A stretch of 51,247 bases of DNA, taken from NCBI GenBank assembly GCA_002081555.1, contig MZNV01002459.1:1-51247 (forward strand), in the 5' to 3' direction. The position numbers were made by a program, and so were the translations under genes. The notes under the pieces were generated by a model. That model was not told the DNA's origin and did not search any database. It saw only the letters and a list, made by a program, of their open reading frames with translations. Source of the stretch: Protostelium mycophagum. Lineage: Eukaryota; Evosea; Variosea; Protosteliida; Protosteliaceae. This document shows, in pieces, positions 36,281 through 47,400 of this stretch (positions are counted from its first letter, which is position 1; each line of letters begins with the position of its first letter).

Positions 36281-37791
36281 CTACCTCGTCTCCCTGGAGG
36301 CACCCCAGACGGTGAGTGCATCTCTTATCATCGCTGCTGCTGTGGGTGTCGGCTCCCTCTCGTCCACCTTGTGGTACATCGATCCAAATATGTCACTGTA
36401 CACGTCATCATTCGTCATCCACTGTCATCTACCTGTGAAATTCCACGCCCATCTGCCATCCGTCACATGTGGCCAAGAAGTCACCCTTGGGTAATAATTC
36501 TGGCTTCACTGTCAGCACCCACCGGTTGGAGTCCTTCTCCGTCTCCTCTTCTCCGTGTTGTGGCTCCCTCTTCACAGCAGATCCCACTAATTTGTACACT
36601 TTCCCTTGTGCCTTGGCCTCCTCGATCTTCTCTTTGGTAATCTTTGTGATTCCTTCTGTCTACAACCAGTCAATTATTTTCGAATGGATATTTTTTAAGT
36701 ACCTGCACGTCTCCGAGCGAAAATGTGTTGTTCAAAAGTGTGGAGAAGAGAATATAGAGCTTGCTGGCGGTGTCCACTCCTCCAACATCTAAAGAAGGGT
36801 CGGTCTCAGCGATACCTCTTCTCTGTGCTTCTTTTAGTGCGGCCTCATACGTCCTTCCGGCGCCCATCTCGGTCAAGATGAAATTGCTGGTGGAGTTGAA
36901 GACACCTCTGATCTCGGTGTAATCAGCCAGGGTGAGGTCGAATTTTCCAATGTTTAAAACAGGAAGTCCTCCGCACACTGTCGCGCTATACAAAAAGTTG
37001 ACTTTTTTGGTTTTGGCCAACTGCTGTAACTCTTGGAAAGCAAGAGCGACGGGACCCTGAAAAGATGAGATGAGAGGGATCAAAGAGGACGTACTTTGTT
37101 GGCCAAAACGACGTGAGCGCCACGAGACATGGCGTTTTTAGCGATGCTGAGACCGGGTTCGCCGTTCTGAAGAATGTAAGAACCGTGATCAAACATGTAC
37201 AGGTCGTGATGATTTACCTTTGTGACTGGACTAGCTTCAAAGAGGATGAAATTATTACGGAAAGTCTCAGAAGGCAGAGTCTGCTCATTCAAGAAGAGCT
37301 AAATGTCGTAAACATCGCTTTTACAAGAGGCAAAGACTCACATCTGCACAGGTCTCAGATGTACCCGAGGGATAGAACCAGATTTGGCTGAGATCTCTGT
37401 CCGAGACGCCAGCTTTCTTATCTCTCGACAATGAGCCCTTGTACATGGAAAGAGGATGCCTTTTAAAGCATTAGCTTGTGGTTGATCTTGTGTGTTTCTC
37501 AAAGACTTACTTGGTGGTGGTGTCGAAGTCATTAAAATTCTCAGAATCAAATCCGAATCCTGTCTTCAAGGCGAGAGCGCGGTCGATGTCTAAACCGTGA
37601 TGGCTCACTAATGTTCCAGAGGAATCTGACATCAAGACGAAGAGGAATCTGATGTTATGTTTCTCCTTCAATATCTGTGTCTTCTGTTTGATGATTCGTA
37701 ACAGGGATTGGCCAACAGATCCCACACCAACCAATCCACATCGAACGACGGTCTCTCTTGTGGTAGTAGAGGGAGTGGATAGACGAAACAT
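36281..37791 (-). CDS. Homoserine dehydrogenase, monofunctional
   Basis: NAD(P)-dependent reduction of aspartate semialdehyde to homoserine, the branch point to threonine and methionine. Predicted 415 residues from exons 37511-37791, 37342-37459, 37218-37298, 37095-37166, 36703-37056, 36433-36659 and 36281-36395. The Rossmann motif is GLVGVGSVGQSLL near residue 15. Family signatures follow: ASPVTKNGEPGL, GAHVVLANKGPVALAF, YSATVCGGLPVLN, GVFNSTSNFILTEM, AQRRGIAETDPSLDVGGVD, and the C-terminal TPTAAAMIRDAL. The frame is open to an ATG at 37929 that would add 46 basic residues (possible organelle targeting); I chose MFRLSTPS at 37791. One intron ends GGTTGTAG. No aspartokinase domain and no ACT domain are attached. 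Animals lack this pathway, so the organism makes its own Thr/Met. Confidence 0.94.
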
Positions 37792-38292
37792 GATCACTTT
37801 GATTCGTTGCGGTCTTGAGTGGCTCGTCTGTTGTTGCCGTGTGTTGCCGGTGTTCTCCTCTTTTCTCGGGGAAAGCTGTTTTTTCCTTCTCAGGTGGCTC
37901 TTAAGGTTTCTCTTGTAGCGAAATTTCATTCTTCATCTACAACGGTACACATTTTTACACCGGTGGCTGGGATGATCTTGATTGTCTGATGGATGACTTG
38001 CCAACCCCTCCCTCCTCTCCTACTGAATAAGTGATTCTGATCATGTCTTAGACCCACCTGGAATCAAAGTCTATTGAATTAATAAAAATAGATTAAATTT
38101 AATAATTCAATCTGGAATATTTTATGGAATGGCTGGAAGTGGAAGTGCACCACTTCAAACTATCTACAACACCATCGCTTCCAGCGCTTCCTCTACTCAA
38201 AAAGAAATGCTTTTCTGGAAAACAAATCACAATCACCCTCTTAGAACAGCTTCCTCAAAATTATAGGACCAGGGAAAATCAGTTTATGGATT
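37792..38292. other. Spacer upstream of homoserine dehydrogenase
   Basis: Holds the homoserine dehydrogenase 5' region, including a possible N-terminal extension coding to 37929. Single copies of ATCTACAACG (37935-37944) and GAAATTTC (37920-37927) and another CTACAAC at 38164 are present. The right end is the 3' flank of the next minus-strand gene. Confidence 0.4.
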
Positions 38293-39607
38293 CTACTTTC
38301 GCTGCTTCTTGGGCTTCTTTTCTTCAAATACCTCTTCTACATCGTCGTCCACCACTCTTGGTGCTCTAGGGCGGTTTGGATCTGTCTTTGTGAGTAATCT
38401 TAGCATAAACTTGAAGAGGTTGACAGTGTGTTTCTTATAGTTATCGAAAGTGGTCTGAATTTTGAACAAAGAGGTAGAATATCTAATGTTGTCGCTTGTT
38501 CCTCTCGTGAAGAATGTGTTGTGGCGATCGTTGTTCTCAAACAACATAAAGTGATGTCACCTCTTGGGGGCGGCTTAGCACCAAAACTGAGTGGAACATC
38601 CATACTCTTCATCTGCTGCATCTCTTTCTTCTCCCTGTCTCTCCGCATCTCCTTCTCCCTCTCCCTCTCACGAAATCCACGCGGCCGGAAACTTTGTCGG
38701 TCAATCTTTTTATTGAATTTATTTTTAAAAGTGATCTTAGAGATCAATGAGATGAGTCGAACTGAACACCATCACGTTAAGAAACACGGATTAACCGAGA
38801 TCTTAACGAGGCCAGAGGCCGGTGAAATATTATTGAAGAAACTTAAGAGGATAAAGAATGTTGAGTTGTGATTGTGTAGTTATCACAAAGCGTCCTAACA
38901 CAAAAATAGATAGATAATAATACAAGTGCTTACGGCTGTACTGTGCGACCATCTGTTGAAGTGGGTGCCGGCTTCGAATCACTCTGCGGCTCTTGAGTGT
39001 TAGTCTGAGATTCATCTTTTGACTGCGCAGGTCAACATGAGTTGATTATGATCATACAAACTTCTGTCATTTTGGCAGTTTGTCGCTTCTCTTTGATTTT
39101 TTCCTCAATAAAACGGGCCCTGAGATGGTTAAATATTTCCATCTTCTTTCAAACTTTCGTTCTGTTGCTTCATCTCGCGCTGCTGTTTATAATCTGTGGA
39201 CATTGTTGTCGTAATAACGCGACAAAAATAATCCTCCTCCAAAAAATTATTGCGTTCTGACTCACATCGATGCTTCTGCTGGAGTGATGATGTTGGCAGC
39301 TGATTCGAATTGAATGGCTCCAGGGATCGACAAATTGAGTTTCACTGTCTTTACCTTCTGTTCACTCGGTTTATCAAGCGAAGAGGTCGTCAAACCCATC
39401 GTCTTCTTCTTCTTGATGTTGGAGATGTTCAGACTTAACACGATCAGCTGATTGATATTCTCTGGATGGTCCTCACGTCTCATCTTCGACTTGTTCCTCT
39501 ACATCATCGTCCTCTTCGGCTGTCTTCTTTCGGACGGACTTATTGCTCTTCGATTTCGGTCGAAACTTTACTTCTTCGACGGCTGCCTGGGGTTCTGATT
39601 CGCTCAT
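38293..39607 (-). CDS. Unrecognised charged, low-complexity protein (exons incompletely resolved)
   Basis: Start at 39607 gives MSESEPQAAVEEVKFRPK followed by a KSKSNKSVRKK basic patch and an acidic run (EEDDDVEEQVEDE). The first intron is probably 43 nt, followed by LNISNIKKKKTMGLTTSSLD. Further pieces that read like exons are SKDESQTNTQEPQSDSKP near 39.0 kb, a stretch rich in REREREKEMRRDREKKE near 38.6 kb (ending MDVPLSFGAKPPP), and a C-terminal piece HTVNLFKFMLRLLTKTDP...KKPKKQRK with stop at 38293. Charge blocks and the lysine-rich tail suggest a nuclear or RNA-associated protein, which is inference. It could be two genes, because I could not join the 38.5 and 38.6 kb pieces in frame with a convincing intron. 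No family recognised. Confidence 0.45.
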
Positions 39608-39999
39608 GTGATCGTTGTTTGTGTATCATACATTTGGTTGTGTGAGTAAGTGTGAACAGTTAACAATCATAATTACACATTACGTAATTAATTTTAGACT
39701 GTCCATTTTTTAATTAAAATAACAATGCACAGAGACAAACTTCTGAATCCTTGCAGCACTCTATGGACAGCCATAGGAAATAGAATTCCAACTTGGCAGA
39801 CACTGTTCCTTGCCGCATGCACGCCATAAAAAGATGTTTCATTTTTATTGTGCTATTTTTTCAAATGAGCCAAATCTATTCCTTGAACAATTATTTGATT
39901 GTTCTCCTTTACACTAGGTGAAAATGAGGCTCATAGAGGTTAAAAATCAAAGACAAATCGTATTTAAATATCGAGTTAAATCGATTGTATTGCACATAA
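39608..39999. other. Spacer between charged-protein gene and Kua/PEDS1
   Basis: Promoter side of the charged-protein gene (left) and 3' flank of the Kua gene (right). A 37-codon plus-strand open frame starting at 39725 is the only coding candidate and matches nothing I know. Otherwise AT-rich with no structure seen. Confidence 0.4.
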
Positions 40000-40901
40000 T
40001 TATTCCTTTTTCTCTTCTGTCGTCTGCACAGTCCAAACGGCGTCGTCTTTTCTGGCAGAAACACCGGTTGCATTTGTGATTGCCTGCTCCATGCGCTTCC
40101 AGAACCCAATAGATCCTGAATCAATAAATGTCTAAACGTAAAAATAAATAAATCCAGAAAATAACTTCTGTTTCTTTTGCAGATGGATAGAACGTGTACC
40201 CAGCACTGGATTCAACCAACCAGTGGTGATGCAGTAGTATCTGTCGAAAGGAGTGTGGTGGTGAAGTTGATGGTCTTTCCTTGAAAGTAAAAAGTGTTTG
40301 TCCTGTAAGAAGGAAATGAAGGTGGGTGCGGTTCTCATGTGAGCCCATTTGTGGATCTAGAATCTGATTAAAAATGGATTCTCAAATTGATGAGCGTTCA
40401 TACTTGATTGGTAAGAGAAATCCAAATAGCTGTTGAGCAGAGGAAGCCGACGATGAACATCTCCCCAAGACTTCCTTCGGAAAGAGGAACAAGTGATAGG
40501 GGGAATAAGATGGGAACAGTTGTGAGGCAGTTATCTCCATTTGTCTCGATGAGGTCGTGCACCGTAATACGAAAAGGGTCCACATGGTGTTCGCGGAATG
40601 ATCTAATGAAGGTTTCGCCCACATAAGGTGTGTCCAATCCACCCCAAGTATCAGCACCCCAATGAACAAGCCCAGAATAAATGTCCGCAAGGACCATGCC
40701 AGCAAAGAGAGCTACCAATAAGATTGGCCATGTTGTGATGGTTGCCACCGATAAAAGGTTCCAAATCGTCTTGGTGATGAGAAGGACAAATACGGCCACT
40801 GAAATGTACTCCCCAGCGCGCTTCTTCCACGTATATTTCTCTGCAAGAAGAGCAGCATTCTGCTTTCTGATGGTGAAAGCAGATGAAGATGATGAAGCCA
40901 T
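40000..40901 (-). CDS. PEDS1: Plasmanylethanolamine desaturase, Kua/TMEM189/CarF family
   Basis: Introduces the vinyl-ether double bond that makes plasmalogens; an ER membrane di-metal desaturase-like enzyme. Predicted 256 residues from exons 40404-40901, 40200-40356 and 40000-40115. Two to three hydrophobic helices occupy residues 35-85. The conserved histidine motifs are present: GLVHWGADTWGG, SFREHHVDP, IHKWAH and KDHQLHHHTPFDRYYC. The C-terminal CITTGWLNPVLGSIGFWKRME aligns well with human TMEM189. Start chosen at MASSSSSAFTIRKQ (40901), as no in-frame ATG lies immediately upstream. Members that make plasmalogens carry a specific His near the first motif; I did not test this. Confidence 0.93.
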
Positions 40902-41360
40902 TTTGGTGGACCGCTGAATTGTCTGTTTTGTGCCTAAAAATCGGAGAAACAGAAATTCCCGATTACAACTATTGTATTTTTTGGTATTAAAGCCAAATTT
41001 ATTTCTTCTGCAGAATTCAAGCGTACACACCCGAATTCGGTCGGTGAGCTAGGTATTCGGTGAAGAATTTATCAGAGAATTGAAGTATTTATAGGTTGCA
41101 TTATCGGATGACCCAAGCGCCATTCTTTCAAATCCTCCTCTCATGTACACGCGATACGAGAAGCATGGATAGTTATCTTTGATGGAGAGACATTCTTTGT
41201 GGTTTTGTTTGGATTGGATAAGCTTGCAAAAATTTCTTATCCGATCTGTTTTGACACGTTCATCTGTCCATATTTCATCCGACCGAGGTCCATACACAAG
41301 GTGAGGACTTCTTTCCTCTCCACTCCTGATCAATAATATAATATTCTGACTCTGTTATAG
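40902..41360. promoter_or_regulatory. Divergent interval between Kua/PEDS1 and ARPC3
   Basis: About 460 bp between divergent genes. A minus-strand open frame of some 94 codons (41049-41333, no ATG start) overlaps most of it. It has protein-like composition (VKTDRIRNFCKLI, CFSYRVYMRGGFERM) but no recognised family and no splice evidence, so I leave it uncalled. Both promoters must lie here. Confidence 0.4.
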
Positions 41361-42082
41361 ATGCCGGTGAGACTTCCCTCATGCGAGGCCAACATTGTAA
41401 ATCTGATAAATGATAGGTGACTCACTCCAACTTCAATACCCTGCAGGTGCAGAACGTTTGCAACCTCGCCATATTGCCTTTGAAGACCAAGACAAAGGGT
41501 CCCGCTCCTCCTCAATCAGGTGAGTTGCGAGCCAGTTGATAGGGATCGAAATGTAATGTCCAATAGAGGGAGACGATATCATCGACGAGGCTCTCAACGC
41601 CTTCAAGGCCAACGTCTTCTTCAAGAACTTCGAGGTCAAGGGTCCCGCTGATCGTCTTCTCGTTTACATTACCCTCTACATCTCTCAGGCACTTTTGAAG
41701 ATGCCCAACCAGAGCAAGCAGAATGCTGAGAAGCAGCTCTTCCAATTGGCTATCGAGAACTTTGCTCTTCCAGGTGACAAGAACTTCGCTCTCGGTGGTA
41801 TCGTCACGAACCCTGCTAACCGTGGAGAGACCGGTACGTCCTCCCTTATATTCTTTATTAAACTTTTCCACTCGTTGTGTTAGTCATGATCAGTATTGTG
41901 CGTCACCCGATTTTTTCAAAATGTCTAAAATACCCGCAGATCAGATCCGTCAGTACTTGACTCAGATCCGCCAAGAGACCGGCTACCGTCTTCTCGAGAA
42001 GGTTTACGCCACCAACCAGGCCCAGCCAGACAAGTGGTGGATGTGCTTCAACAAGAGGAAGTTCTTGAACAAGAACCTCTAA
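41361..42082 (+). CDS. ARPC3: Arp2/3 complex subunit 3 (p21-Arc)
   Basis: Structural subunit of the seven-protein Arp2/3 actin-nucleation complex. Predicted 172 residues from five exons, the first only 6 nt (ATG CCG): 41361-41366, 41417-41519, 41567-41833, 41940-42082 (four coding exons). Diagnostic text: VCNLAILPLKTKTKGPAP, DIIDEALNAFKANVFFKNFE, DRLLVYITLYISQALLK, FALPGDKNFALGG, IRQYLTQIRQETGYRLLEKV and DKWWMCFNKRKFLNKNL, collinear with the family from end to end. A tiny first exon coding Met-Pro is also the natural start for this family. AATAAA is at 42121-42126. Codon use looks optimised (many CTC, AAG, GTC), fitting high expression. Confidence 0.97.
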
Positions 42083-42169
42083 ATCATGTACCAGTATCCT
42101 TCGAGGACATCATTCGAGGAAATAAAAATGCATAAAAAAGATCCAATCATCATTTTGTACATCTTTTCT

Positions 42170-43117
42170 TCATTTGGGCGGATCTGGTCTGACGTAGTCC
42201 TTGGTGAGATCGACGTCTTTGACGTGAATGTTGTGGATCTTGATCTTCTTGTTCTCTGTCTTTTTCCTCTGTTTTGTCTGTGGCCTCTTGTTTTGCTTCT
42301 TCTCTTGTTGGGTCATCTTGATTCCTCCGGCATTCATTTGACTCTCGAAATCAATCTCATCTGGGATCCTTACAGACGTCCACATCGCCTTGTACTCTGG
42401 ATCAATGGGCATGCTGAACATTGGGTTGTTTCTGGGATACACCACATATTCAGTCTTTGTCTCTATATTGTGTACACGATGAATGAATCCCTCTTGTGCG
42501 AGGGCCTGCCTCTCATCACAAGGTGAAATGGTGGTCGTAAAAGAATGGAAAATTCAAGATTCGATTCATACCGCGATGTCGGCCTCAGCACCCTTGTAGG
42601 AGTCCCTCAGATCATCCTCTAACATACCTTCCGGATTTCTCTCGATTTCTGCCAATAAATCGCCCTTATTTTTCAGGTTATAGCGTGCCTTTGATGATGA
42701 GTACGAAATGATGCATGAATTAAAGACGAATGATGGTGAAAAGCACCTTGTAATAAAATAGGTTTCTGTTTTCATCATAATTAACAAACTTGTTTCCTAT
42801 GAGTTCGTCAAAGAGTTTTGTGGGATCCTTCAGTGTAATTCGATCAATCTTGGACAGAAGTTCCACTAATTCCGTTCTTGTATGACCCTTGTGAGGATCT
42901 ACCTTCAATACTTTGTCGATGATTGTCTTAAGCAGCTGATTTCATCAGAAAACTGGAATGGTAAAGACGAGGAACTTACCGCATTGATTGGTATTGATCT
43001 CTGTTGTGATGGAGGAGCAGGAGGAGCCACCCGTCGCTGTTGTAATTGTTGCTGCTGTCTGATTCTATCCTGAATCTCCGTACTTCTCAGAGCGGCATTC
43101 TTCAGTTGTGAGTTCAT
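42170..43117 (-). CDS. GTF2E2: General transcription factor IIE subunit beta
   Basis: TFIIE-beta helps load and regulate TFIIH at RNA polymerase II promoters. Predicted 259 residues from exons 42980-43117, 42747-42935, 42572-42688 and 42170-42505, all introns phase 0. A short N-terminal tail rich in Gln and Pro precedes the tandem winged-helix core. Typical core text: HKGHTRTELVELLSKIDRI, KLFDELIGNKFVNYDE, FYYKARYNLKNKGDLLAEI, EGMLEDDLRDSYKGAEADI, ALAQEGFIHRVHN. The basic C-terminal region ends in KKIKIHNIHVKD and NTHV-like helical text typical of the family. The stop is 87 bp from the convergent ARPC3 stop. Confidence 0.93.
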
Positions 43118-43273
43118 CCTCTCTGTGATTCCCTCCTTGTGATTGGAAATCTGGACAAATGGACTAATTGATTGTGCCCGGAATTCTTAGGGGGAGGGAG
43201 GGATTTTTATTACTTTGCAACGCAAGTGAAAGAGTTGGGAAGCGTTTTGGATTCTGACAAGAAACGAGGAAAC
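43118..43273. promoter_or_regulatory. Bidirectional promoter interval, TFIIE-beta and eL22
   Basis: Only 156 bp separate two divergent ATGs, so core promoters and 5' UTRs of both genes share this space. No iterated decamer or octamer motif of the window is present here. Confidence 0.5.
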
Positions 43274-43953
43274 ATGCCGGCCAAAGAAGCTACCACCGCC
43301 ACACCCGCTGCTGCTGCTGATGCCGTGAGTGGATATGAGTTGTTTGAGTGTGTTGTTTCTGTAGATGATCTCTTTTGAGATCATTTGGAGATAAGATATT
43401 AAAGAGGATCGAATAAATGTTTATGGAATTATAGAAGCCAGCCAAGACCGCTGCCAAGGTCGCCCCTAAGAAGACCAAGAAGTCCGGAAAGAAGTCTGCT
43501 CTCAAGTTCACCATTGACTGCAGCCACCCCGTAGAGGATGGAATTCTTGACCCCAGCTCATTCGTAAGTGCCTTCTCTTATCCTCCCTCTTGTTTCTTGG
43601 CTCGCAACTGCAAATCTTTCATAGAATCATCTCATCAATATGATCTTTTTCTGTTTTGAAGAAATATTTTCCAACGCTATGTTTAGGAGAAGTTCTTGCA
43701 CGACAGAATCAAGGTCGACGGTAAGGCCGGAGTTCTCGGAGACAACGTTTCCATCTCCAGAGAGAAGTCCAAGCTCGTGATCACCTCTCACATCCCCTTC
43801 TCCAAGAGATACTTGAAGTACCTCACAAAGAAGTACCTTAAGAAGCACCAGCTCAGAGACTGGCTCAGAGTGATCGCCACCAGCAAGACGAACTACGAGC
43901 TTAAGTACTTCAACATCCACGACCAGGAGAACGAGGGAGAGGAGGAGCAATAA
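43274..43953 (+). CDS. RPL22: 60S ribosomal protein eL22
   Basis: Large-subunit ribosomal protein, predicted 148 residues from exons 43274-43324, 43435-43563 and 43687-43953, all introns phase 0. An Ala/Lys-rich N-terminal extension (about 37 residues) precedes the core: [77 protein letters not shown], and an acidic tail. All match eL22. Codon use is strongly biased to AAG, GTC and CTC. The first intron is longer (110 nt) than most in the window, as often seen in ribosomal protein genes. AATAAA at 43979-43984. Confidence 0.97.
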
Positions 43954-44409
43954 GCCTACTCGAACACGCCTTTGGCCGAATAAATCGTGGCATGTCAGTC
44001 CTGAACTTTCTTGATATTGATATACTCTTTGGTAGATCAATTTTATCTTTATTGTTGGTGAGAGGGGGTCATTCTCGTTTCTGCCTCGTTCTTTTCAGGT
44101 TTTCTTGGTGTCTTCTTTAAAAGATTCAAATATTGCGTAAACTTGTCGGTATTGAAGTGTTCGCAGCATAAACAGAATATATCCTTCGTCCCGGCACGCT
44201 CTCACCAGCACGCAACGCGCCACACCACACACTCAGTGGGTCCTTTTCCTCTTTCTGATCTCCTATGTTGAATGATATCAAAAGTAGAAGAGAATAATCA
44301 CTCACGATCGAAACAGCACGCAACACGCAACACGAAACTGTACTTGTATATGTACTCTAGGGAGGTCGAGAATCAATTTTAACACAAGAATTTAATCATC
44401 CTCCAAAAA
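43954..44409. other. Spacer between eL22 and the GT48 glucan synthase
   Basis: Holds eL22 polyadenylation (43979-43984) and the GT48 promoter. A C/A-rich stretch with repeated CACGCAAC-type words occurs at 44195-44330. No coding exon supported. Confidence 0.45.
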
Positions 44410-47400
44410 ATGGCTTTGGAGATATTCAACGATTCTCACAACACCGAACAACCAGACATATATAACCCTGAGAATAACACTGCATTATTGTCATCTCCTC
44501 CCCTTTTTCCAGTAACTTTAGGTCAAGGCGGACTACCAGAAATAAGCGGTTTAGACACAGGATGCAGTCATGCAGAGGAGGTTCGTTGGTTCTTGCGGGT
44601 GATGATGATTTAATGATGGCGACCAGATATTGATTAAGGCTTTCGAGGAGATCGTAGTGTATCGTGCGATCTCTTCTCTTTCTGAATGCCTCACTCACTC
44701 TCCACATAAAATCCATCAATTATTTCACACCATGCACACCAGAATGAACACTTCAGAGGTGATATATTTGAGGTCAGATGGATATTGACACTGCATTAGA
44801 ACAGTTCACATCATAACCAAAGCAGCACAAGATCACCGACAACGAGGGCGAGGTAATTTATTTCATTCTTCTTATTTTATTTTTAAAAGATTAAATATTT
44901 TTCTGTAATAGACGTGAAGGACACGGTAGTTACCGAGTTTCTTACCGTAACTCTTCATTCAACAAGATCTATGTGAAATTCTCCCAACTCATCACAGGTC
45001 CGTCGCCGAATTTTCACCGAAAAATACGCACCAGGCAACGTACTATTGTAGATCACCAGTTGGTCGTCTAGTGAAGAGGCCTAACCACAACTCACTTCCT
45101 CCCTGGGAAAAGAGAGTCCAAGAACACTGGCATCTACAATGGAATCTACACAAGGAATATTTATTCGGCGAAAAGTATGAGAAGGACGGGTCCGTCATAG
45201 TATCTCGAGTATTGAGATATCATAATAGGACTATGGAAGGTTATCAGGTGATCTTTTGTGACGTCATAAATATCTTTTGTGTTTCGAAGAAAAGAATAAA
45301 AATAAAAATTGGAAAATTGAAAAGGATAGTGCTGGAGGGAATCGAATGGACTGGATCGAGAGTTCAGAGATGTCATACTGGACGGTGTCTCTGTGAGACC
45401 CATAATTATATCTGAAAAGCTATCCGTCACACCGGAAGTCCCACCGCTGCTCAGGTAACACGTCATCCATTTTTATTATCTGAGGAAAAACAATTTTATT
45501 TGTAATTTTTGACGAATTTCCAGGCAATTGAACGAATCTGACATATCAACCGCCATGATGTCTTTATTAGACACGAATAATGCCACGAATTATGACGACA
45601 TCGATTGGTGGTCCTTACTCAATATCCCAGGAAGACCCACAAAACTTTTCCAGGAACCGGTGGGATTCTCCGTCATCTGGTTATTATTACGAAATATCTC
45701 CGGGATCTTGCAACTACAATGGATAGGTGAATCTTCTGCGAAATTTCTCGAGATGACATGCGATAGGGTTTCTAATGTCCATGCTGATTTATCGTATCTA
45801 CAACGAGACAGAGCATCACTCTATCGTTCTATTTATATTTTCAAATTTATTAGGATTCACACTACTCGACATCTTCTTCTCTATTTTCACAGAGGTGAGA
45901 GATACTTTATGTCATTTTTTTAAAACCTACTGCTGTATCCCGAATAATTTTTGTGCGGAATAAATACCTGCAGAGTCCGACTCGCTCTCGGTAACATAAC
46001 GTGACTCGATTCGGAGTCACGGTAGCTTACCGTGCGGGAGTTGGACTCCGCAGGTATTTAGTGCGGAAACATTGACTTGTATTTTTCTGCATTAGAATTG
46101 CAAAGAAATTGAAATAAATTCAGTGCATGGAACTATACACAAAGAGACAACACTGTGACCCGACATACGCATCAACACTCCCAGAGAAGCAGACAGAAAT
46201 CAGGACCATCATCTTACTCCTCTCATTCGGTTATTTCTGCTATTTTCCCGCCAAAACACAACCCATAATTGCGGGGTTATACTGGGCGGTCAGACTGACG
46301 GACCAAATATTCAAGACGATCTCTCCCCCCGCCTCACCTCGAGTTTACGGCCGGACCTCGGTAAGAAACACGTTAACTAACGATAACGTTACCGTCATTT
46401 CACGTCTGAAACCGGGCAGGAGCACCGTACTGTGAAGAAGGAAGAAAATTCGTGGAGAATCACCTTTTTTCCTTGCTGTTTTTTGATGTCCATCATCTTG
46501 CAGTCCGTTTTACTCGGCCCGACAATCCACTCTTTGGATTACCGAAGAGTCTGTGCCAAAAACTCCGAAGCCGGAGTTATAGCAGATTCTCTGAATTTTC
46601 TTGGAGGTCTATTTTTAGATATATTCTCAGATCATAGCGACGTGCAAAACTCTGCGGGTATGTTTTTTATTCATTTTTCGTGGTTTTATCACAATGTGAC
46701 CATCTCATCACAATGCAACTTTTCACATCGCTAAGCGACTGATTTTGACAGGTGAATATCTGTGGATCTGCGTGATCGGACACTGGGGCATATTAGTCAG
46801 TGTAATATTATCCTCTATATTTATATTTGGCGTCAGCTTCATCTCATCTTCCGTATTCTTTGGATTTATTCTCGGGATTTTGGACAGAAGGAATATCTCC
46901 GTCTGCGGGAACGACACTTTCTCTCTGGATGAGAATATAGTGAGAATGGGCGAATATTTCATGCAAGACCCACTACAGTGAGTTCGATCTACAACGATGT
47001 AGTTTTATTTTTTATTTTGTAGATGAAATAAACGAATTTCAGGAATAAAAAGAACAGAGCGACATCACTATGGAGATGGTATGTAACCCAGTTACGTAAC
47101 TACGACTACATCGGGGACGAGCAGAGTGTCATTCTTTTGAAACCCACCGGAAGATTACATCTCAAAGATCTCGGATTCTCCAAATCTGCCATTGAGAATC
47201 TGATGTTCTGGGAGCGGTCGATGAAAAACCACGGAAAATTCCCGGAATGGGAAGACATACCATCAGTTAGCACCATAATACCATGTTTGAATGAAACCTT
47301 GATAGGTATTTTATTCTTCATAATGATCTTCTGATGACGTCATCAGCCTCCAACTGCGTCGACGATCTCACACAAGATGCCAACCACTTACGTACCATCT

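Noticed and set aside
38755-38871. Plus-strand small ORF MSRTEHHHVKKHGLTEILT...
   Set aside because: Antisense within the intron/exon region of the charged-protein gene; no family match and no promoter or poly(A) evidence of its own.
39725-39839. 37-codon plus-strand frame MHRDKLLNPCSTLWTAIG...
   Set aside because: Protein-like composition but no family, no support for expression and a length easily reached by chance.
41049-41333. 94-codon minus-strand open frame between Kua/PEDS1 and ARPC3
   Set aside because: No ATG at its start, no domain, and it fills the divergent promoter interval; could be an exon of an unseen gene but cannot be supported.
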